Shown one piece after another: positions 6,239-10,185 of a stretch of DNA of 10,185 bases. Numbering within the stretch: position 1 is the stretch's first letter; the number at the start of each line of letters is the position of its first letter. The DNA comes from JAFGMQ01 sp036733345. Its GTDB lineage: Bacteria; Desulfobacterota; DSM-4660; Desulfatiglandales; Desulfatiglandaceae. The notes under the pieces were generated by a model. It worked only from the letters and a program-made list of their open reading frames with translations. It was not told where the DNA came from and did not search any database. Location of the stretch: positions 1 to 10,185 of the forward strand of contig DAINAR010000079.1 of NCBI GenBank assembly GCA_036733345.1, in the 5' to 3' direction. A program made the position numbers and the translations under genes.

Positions 6239-6778
6239 TTACCTTGCAGATTTCTGCCATTCCCTGGCAAATATTTCTTCCACCCTGTTTATTTGAGAAG
6301 GGTCAATCTTTAATGCCCTGGCTATTTCTTTGTATAGCAATTCCCTGTTGCTGTTTTCTGCATCAATAAGTGTTTTGAGCTCTCTTTTCTCTTTGAGACT
6401 GAGACCAGAAGTGTTTCCAGTTGACACATACCCGTTGTCGTTCTCCTTGAGGTTCCCTTTCTGATAGTAGACCTTCATCTGTGCGTATCTTGCCTTCATT
6501 TTTTCTTTTAGAGCTCGAATCGTGGGATTTGAAACAGATGTAATATCATCAGCCCATGCATTTGCGCAGAAAACTGCCCGGATTATTCCAGGTGTTCTTA
6601 TTAAAGAACTTTTATCATTTTTTTCAGGAGTATCCTGGCCACGGATTTCATCGACAATTTCTCCTGCAATGGATTCCACTTTCTCTGCGGGAAAATAGAT
6701 GTTGATGGTTACACATGCAAACACAAATAATGACAATAAAGAAACCGCTATTCGGAAAAAACTCGGAAAAGATTTCAT
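6239..6778 (-). CDS. DUF1318 lipoprotein, YnbE-like plus YdbL-like
   Basis: A predicted 179-residue lipoprotein. A short basic-hydrophobic signal (1-21) ends in a lipobox-like V-F-A-C with lipidation at C22. V23 follows, so there is no Asp retention signal and sorting to the outer membrane is expected. Residues 23-48 (V-T-I-N-I-Y-F-P, then an amphipathic A-E-K-V-E-S-I-A-G-E-I-V-D-E-I) resemble the mature part of YnbE. Residues about 84-179 (N-P-T-I-R-A-L-K-E-K-M-K-A-R-Y, then G-Y-V-S-T-G-N, then a helical tail) resemble YdbL/DUF1318. Between them, I-I-R-A-V-F-C-A-N-A-W-A-D-D (65-78) looks like a worn signal peptide with an A-x-A cleavage site. In E. coli, YdbH-YnbE form an intermembrane bridge modulated by YdbL. 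This gene follows the YdbH-like gene, as expected. ATG 6778 is preferred over 6781 because of SD spacing. Confidence 0.85.
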   Translation of the reverse strand: MKSFPSFFRIAVSLLSLFVFACVTINIYFPAEKVESIAGEIVDEIRGQDTPEKNDKSSLIRTPGIIRAVFCANAWADDITSVSNPTIRALKEKMKARYAQMKVYYQKGNLKENDNGYVSTGNTSGLSLKEKRELKTLIDAENSNRELLYKEIARALKIDPSQINRVEEIFAREWQKSAR

Positions 6779-6783
6779 CATTA

Positions 6784-6788
6784 CCTCC
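6784..6788 (-). promoter_or_regulatory. Ribosome binding site deciding the DUF1318 start
   Basis: On the minus strand GGAGG (within CAGGAGGTAATGATG) lies only 2 bases before the first of two adjacent ATG codons (6781) and 5 bases before the second (6778). The second spacing is the workable one, so the protein probably begins M-K-S-F-P-S-F-F. The difference is a single Met and does not affect the signal peptide. Confidence 0.6.
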
Positions 6789-6885
6789 TGGAAAGAATTT
6801 AAGTTCTTTTAAAAGTGTTTTTGTATATTTAGTCTTTTTACGAATCCGTCAAGGCTCAGGACAAAAAGCACTGGAGCCAGGTATT

Positions 6886-9800
6886 TTATTTAATGACCGC
6901 CTCGCCATGCCGTCCGCCTACACGTTTGATCCTTTTTATCATATCTTTCAGGCTGATACGATTATCAGGGTTCTGGTTTACAATATTTACACCGGAAAGG
7001 CTACCTCTTTTCATCAGAAATTCTTTTCCTCCTTCGGTTATGGTGCCATTTATCCTGAAGACATCGTTTTCCAAAGAGGCATGTATGCCTATTTTATTAT
7101 AAGGAAATTTCTGAAAAAAAAGGGTAAACAATCCTGCGGCTCCTATAAAAGGACTCTGACCGCCTCCGATTCCGGCAATGTTGTCTATTGCTGTAACGCT
7201 TATTTTTTGTGACACTCCCTTTTTCTTTTCCGTTTCAAGAAGCAGGTCAAATTTTTGAGGCTGACCATATGCGATCTGAAGGTCTTTAACACGGCCTTTA
7301 AGAACCCCTTCTATCTTCCCGAAAGAAGTGCCGCTCGTCAGTTCTGAAAGGTTCAAACCATTCCAGTGTGAATTAAGCTTAAAGACAGGCGCATATGAAA
7401 ATAGCCCCGATGCACCTATTTCGCTGAAAACTATTTCGCCATCGAATATATTTGCACGTATCCGGCCGCTGCTTCTGATTTTATTTTCCTGAAAATAAAT
7501 TGTATCCAGCTTCCCGGATATTTCCCCTTCAACAGATCGCGGCCAGAATCTTGATATTATTGGTTTGATATCTACAGATATCATCTCAAGGTCTGTAAGG
7601 ATAGAAAGCTGAGGCCCAAAGATGTCCCTGCATATAACAGGCCCGATCTGGACTTCTCCGCCCGGAATTTTGATGGTTGCAGGATATGGTACCTTCAATG
7701 AATTAGGACCTGCTTCCAGAGTCAGTGACAAAGGCTGTTCCGGAAGCCAGGGAATGTCCATTTTATCCACTTTCAGTTTACCCTTACCGGGGATTTCGTC
7801 CGGCACCGTCTGCCCGCTCTGATAATGCATCGGCAGGTCTAAATTGACACCATCTAATGATACCCCTTCATCATGTGATGAAAAAATGGCATCTTGCAAT
7901 AAAAAATGGCCCAGCAGTTCAAACTTTCCCTCTGTCTTATTCAGAATCAGATCAGCGGAAACCCGGCCATCAATTTTGAAATCGTTCAGGAAAGGCTTTT
8001 CAGATTTGAATGGTTCCAGTACAAAGGCATTAAAGCCTGGTTTCAGGTTGGTCTCAGGAACTGATACGGCAAATGATATGTTCAGACCTTCAGGCCTTTT
8101 TAAAACCATTCCATGACCTTCGGCGCTAAGGATACCTTTTAATCCGAGACTCGTCTTATTAAAACTCAAGGATTTTTGAGATATGTCATATTCTGCCTTA
8201 CACGAAGAAAAAAAGGAGCTTTTATTCAGATCAAGATAGAACACATCATAAAGTATTTCACCTTCCCGGATATCCATAACTGCATTTCCGTTAAGATGCA
8301 GTTTCTGCAAATCCATTTCACCGTTTGCCTTTACGGCAGCGGATAAATTTTCACCAATGCAGCTTGAGTCCTGATTTTGAAGGCTATATTTTTTGAATTC
8401 CAGATCAGATGAAAAATTCAATCGACCATTCTGTTTAAGAACTGCATCTACCTGAATAAAATCAGTTCCCTTGAATTCCCAGCCAGGTGGCAGGAGCTCA
8501 AGGGCAATAGCTGATTGCGTAAGATTTATATCCTTTCCCTGAAGACGTAAATCAGTGCTTTTGCCGTCGGATTCCAAAGATATATTCAGATTTTTCAAAA
8601 GAGAGGAATTAATCTCGATCCCGGGTATTAAAAACGAGCGGTTCTTCCAGTTGAATGACCCGTTCTTAAAATAAAACTGAACATCATTAATGGGATACCG
8701 TTTATTTCCAATAGTGATGTATGACTCTGGAATATTGGCACTAAAATCAGATAATACAAACTCCGGCACTTTACCGTATAAAGTAAGGCTTATTTTGAAT
8801 GGCTTAAGCTCTATTCCTTCTGCTGATAAGACAGCATTATCTGCTTTTATGCCGGCCGATATTTTTAAGTCGGGCAATTGACCTGCAGCCCTAAAGTCTG
8901 CATTAATAAGGCTTTCCAACAGGAGGCCTTCTTTTGTGTAAGAGAGACTGTTATCATTCAGCCCGGCTATCAGGTTAACGTTCCAGGCCCATTTTTCACC
9001 TGCCTTATTCCCCTGAACATCTCCCTTAAAGGAGACTTTGCCTGATATGGAAAATGGATCAATTATCTCTTTTTTCGGTAAAGGAATAAGATGTCTGAGT
9101 TGCTGCGGTGAAACAGTGCATTCAGACAGATCGATTTCAATAAAAGGGTCGGCTCCAAAAGATCCATTTCCCAGGGCTTTCAACAGGAGGACGTCTTCTA
9201 TCTCTACATTAAATAGTTTTAAGGTCCCCCTTTTTTTAATGAGATCAAATATAATTCCTGCCGTTACATCTATGTCAAGGGGAGATGATTTTTCCTGTTT
9301 CAGTTTTAGCGTTGTGCCTCGAAGATTCAGATTTGCAGAGTCAAATGCAAGATTTCGGTGTTTGTGATTGTAAATGACTTCTGAATACAGGTCCAGGGCC
9401 TTCACATCAGCATCAGGGCTTCTGAAGGTCGCTTTCTGAACTTTCATCGTGCATCTTATTTCCGGATCAATAAATTTTATGGCACGGTCAGTGGTTATTG
9501 AAATTTTATTTGCGATAAAACTTGTTTTTTCAGAAGGCAGATCGACTGAAATGCCAAAGGACATCTCTATCTTACGATCATCATTTAGGTAAGCGTTTAT
9601 TCCTTTCAATTCAGCAAGACCATTTCCTGATTTTGCGGTGATGGTGCCATCCTTGATTTCGACCCTTCTAATTTCGACATCTCTGAAGAATAAAAAATGG
9701 AACAGCCTTTTCGCTATTCCAGACAGGTATGAGGAGCCTTTTGCTCTGTATCTTTCAGTACCAAGATTTGCTCCAGGTGCAATCTGAGATGAAAGGCCGT

Positions 9801-10140
9801 TGACCTTCAGGGATTCTACAATCAGGGTTTTATGGCCAAACCGGCCTTCAAGACTGAGGTCTGCTGACAGGTCAGTAATATTCAGAAAGTAATTTTGCGA
9901 TTTACCCTTTGGTCTCAATGAGACACCTTTTGCACGGATATTTAATGGTTTGATGGAATAGTATAATTCACTGACATTTAAATATGCGCCGAAAGATTCA
10001 GGAAGGGATTTCTCTAAAAATGATTTTACAGCTGAAGGTTGGAAATAATAATAAAGCACTATTCCTGAGGTCGTGCCCAGGAGGATAAAGATTGAAGAAA
10101 AAAGAATAATAAAAATTTTGATTCTTGTTTTCATTATCAT
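6886..10140 (-). CDS. YdbH/AsmA-like intermembrane bridge protein
   Basis: A 1084-residue protein with one N-terminal membrane anchor (about 8-32, I-F-I-I-L-F-S-S-I-F-I-L-L-G) after a short basic start. A very long periplasmic region of alternating short beta strands follows, with no cysteine-rich or catalytic motif. That is the layout of AsmA-like proteins, whose beta-taco grooves carry phospholipids between membranes. Assignment to the YdbH branch rests on the next gene encoding a YnbE/YdbL-like lipoprotein, and on a C-terminal block (about 930-1060) that looks family-conserved: S-F-G-K-I-E-G-V-L-K-G, A-Y-G-Q-P-Q-K-F-D-L-L-L-E-T, N-I-A-G-I-G-G-G-Q-S-P-F, N-Q-N-P-D-N-R-I-S. It is longer than the roughly 880 residues of E. 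coli YdbH. An in-frame stop at 10156-10158 leaves ATG 10140 or 10134 as start; no good SD is seen. It is first in the visible operon, with 97-107 bases to the next gene. Confidence 0.78.
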   Translation of the reverse strand: MIMKTRIKIFIILFSSIFILLGTTSGIVLYYYFQPSAVKSFLEKSLPESFGAYLNVSELYYSIKPLNIRAKGVSLRPKGKSQNYFLNITDLSADLSLEGRFGHKTLIVESLKVNGLSSQIAPGANLGTERYRAKGSSYLSGIAKRLFHFLFFRDVEIRRVEIKDGTITAKSGNGLAELKGINAYLNDDRKIEMSFGISVDLPSEKTSFIANKISITTDRAIKFIDPEIRCTMKVQKATFRSPDADVKALDLYSEVIYNHKHRNLAFDSANLNLRGTTLKLKQEKSSPLDIDVTAGIIFDLIKKRGTLKLFNVEIEDVLLLKALGNGSFGADPFIEIDLSECTVSPQQLRHLIPLPKKEIIDPFSISGKVSFKGDVQGNKAGEKWAWNVNLIAGLNDNSLSYTKEGLLLESLINADFRAAGQLPDLKISAGIKADNAVLSAEGIELKPFKISLTLYGKVPEFVLSDFSANIPESYITIGNKRYPINDVQFYFKNGSFNWKNRSFLIPGIEINSSLLKNLNISLESDGKSTDLRLQGKDINLTQSAIALELLPPGWEFKGTDFIQVDAVLKQNGRLNFSSDLEFKKYSLQNQDSSCIGENLSAAVKANGEMDLQKLHLNGNAVMDIREGEILYDVFYLDLNKSSFFSSCKAEYDISQKSLSFNKTSLGLKGILSAEGHGMVLKRPEGLNISFAVSVPETNLKPGFNAFVLEPFKSEKPFLNDFKIDGRVSADLILNKTEGKFELLGHFLLQDAIFSSHDEGVSLDGVNLDLPMHYQSGQTVPDEIPGKGKLKVDKMDIPWLPEQPLSLTLEAGPNSLKVPYPATIKIPGGEVQIGPVICRDIFGPQLSILTDLEMISVDIKPIISRFWPRSVEGEISGKLDTIYFQENKIRSSGRIRANIFDGEIVFSEIGASGLFSYAPVFKLNSHWNGLNLSELTSGTSFGKIEGVLKGRVKDLQIAYGQPQKFDLLLETEKKKGVSQKISVTAIDNIAGIGGGQSPFIGAAGLFTLFFQKFPYNKIGIHASLENDVFRINGTITEGGKEFLMKRGSLSGVNIVNQNPDNRISLKDMIKRIKRVGGRHGEAVIK

Positions 10141-10185
10141 TGATTTGGATTCATTTCATTTACCGATATGCTGATAGACTTATGG

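Noticed and set aside
6815..6852. Possible internal promoter before the DUF1318 gene (TTGACG at 6852-6847, minus strand)
   Set aside because: The -35 is good but the only decent -10 (TATACA) needs a 19-base spacer. The flanking genes also look co-transcribed, so the support is too weak.
6886..10140. The long protein as a TamB or AsmA orthologue
   Set aside because: There is no TamA neighbour, and the adjacent DUF1318 lipoprotein gene and C-terminal motifs fit the YdbH branch better.
1..10185. CRISPR arrays, insertion sequences, prophage genes or tRNAs
   Set aside because: No regularly spaced repeats, transposase or phage-like proteins, or cloverleaf-like sequence were seen. The window is mainly core chromosomal genes.

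Overview
The window looks like chromosomal DNA of a Gram-negative, moderately AT-rich, delta-proteobacterium-like organism (Desulfobacterota or a relative). This rests on the compact order yebC-ruvC-ruvA-ruvB, on a YdbH-type envelope protein paired with a DUF1318 lipoprotein that begins C-V-T-I-N-I-Y-F-P, and on the protein sequences in general. The taxon is an inference. No rRNA, tRNA, CRISPR array or mobile element was seen, and no intergenic stretch exceeds about 180 bases.

Plus strand, 1-3133: after a 140-base flank with short GC-rich repeats come yebC (translation factor, formerly called a transcriptional regulator), ruvC, ruvA and ruvB. yebC and ruvC overlap in a TGATG junction, ruvC and ruvA are 18 bases apart, and ruvB follows ruvA after 84 bases. 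Together ruvA, ruvB and ruvC encode the complete branch-migration and Holliday-junction resolution machine, and all the catalytic motifs checked are present.

Minus strand, 3165-4427: convergent with ruvB, with only 31 bases between stop codons, are a small FMN nitroreductase and a 211-residue protein made of two diverged copies of one alpha/beta unit. The latter has a strong ribosome binding site and a good sigma70-like promoter whose -35 box lies inside an inverted repeat, suggesting a regulated gene of unknown function.

Minus strand, 4604-10140: a likely operon reads from right to left: a 1084-residue YdbH/AsmA-like inner-membrane-anchored periplasmic protein, a lipoprotein that joins a YnbE-like N-terminus to a YdbL-like domain, radA (DNA repair ATPase) 9 bases further on, and a two-helix membrane protein. 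In E. coli, YdbH, YnbE and YdbL are three separate proteins forming an intermembrane lipid-transport bridge. Here the YnbE and YdbL parts appear to be one polypeptide, the most interesting molecular feature of the window.
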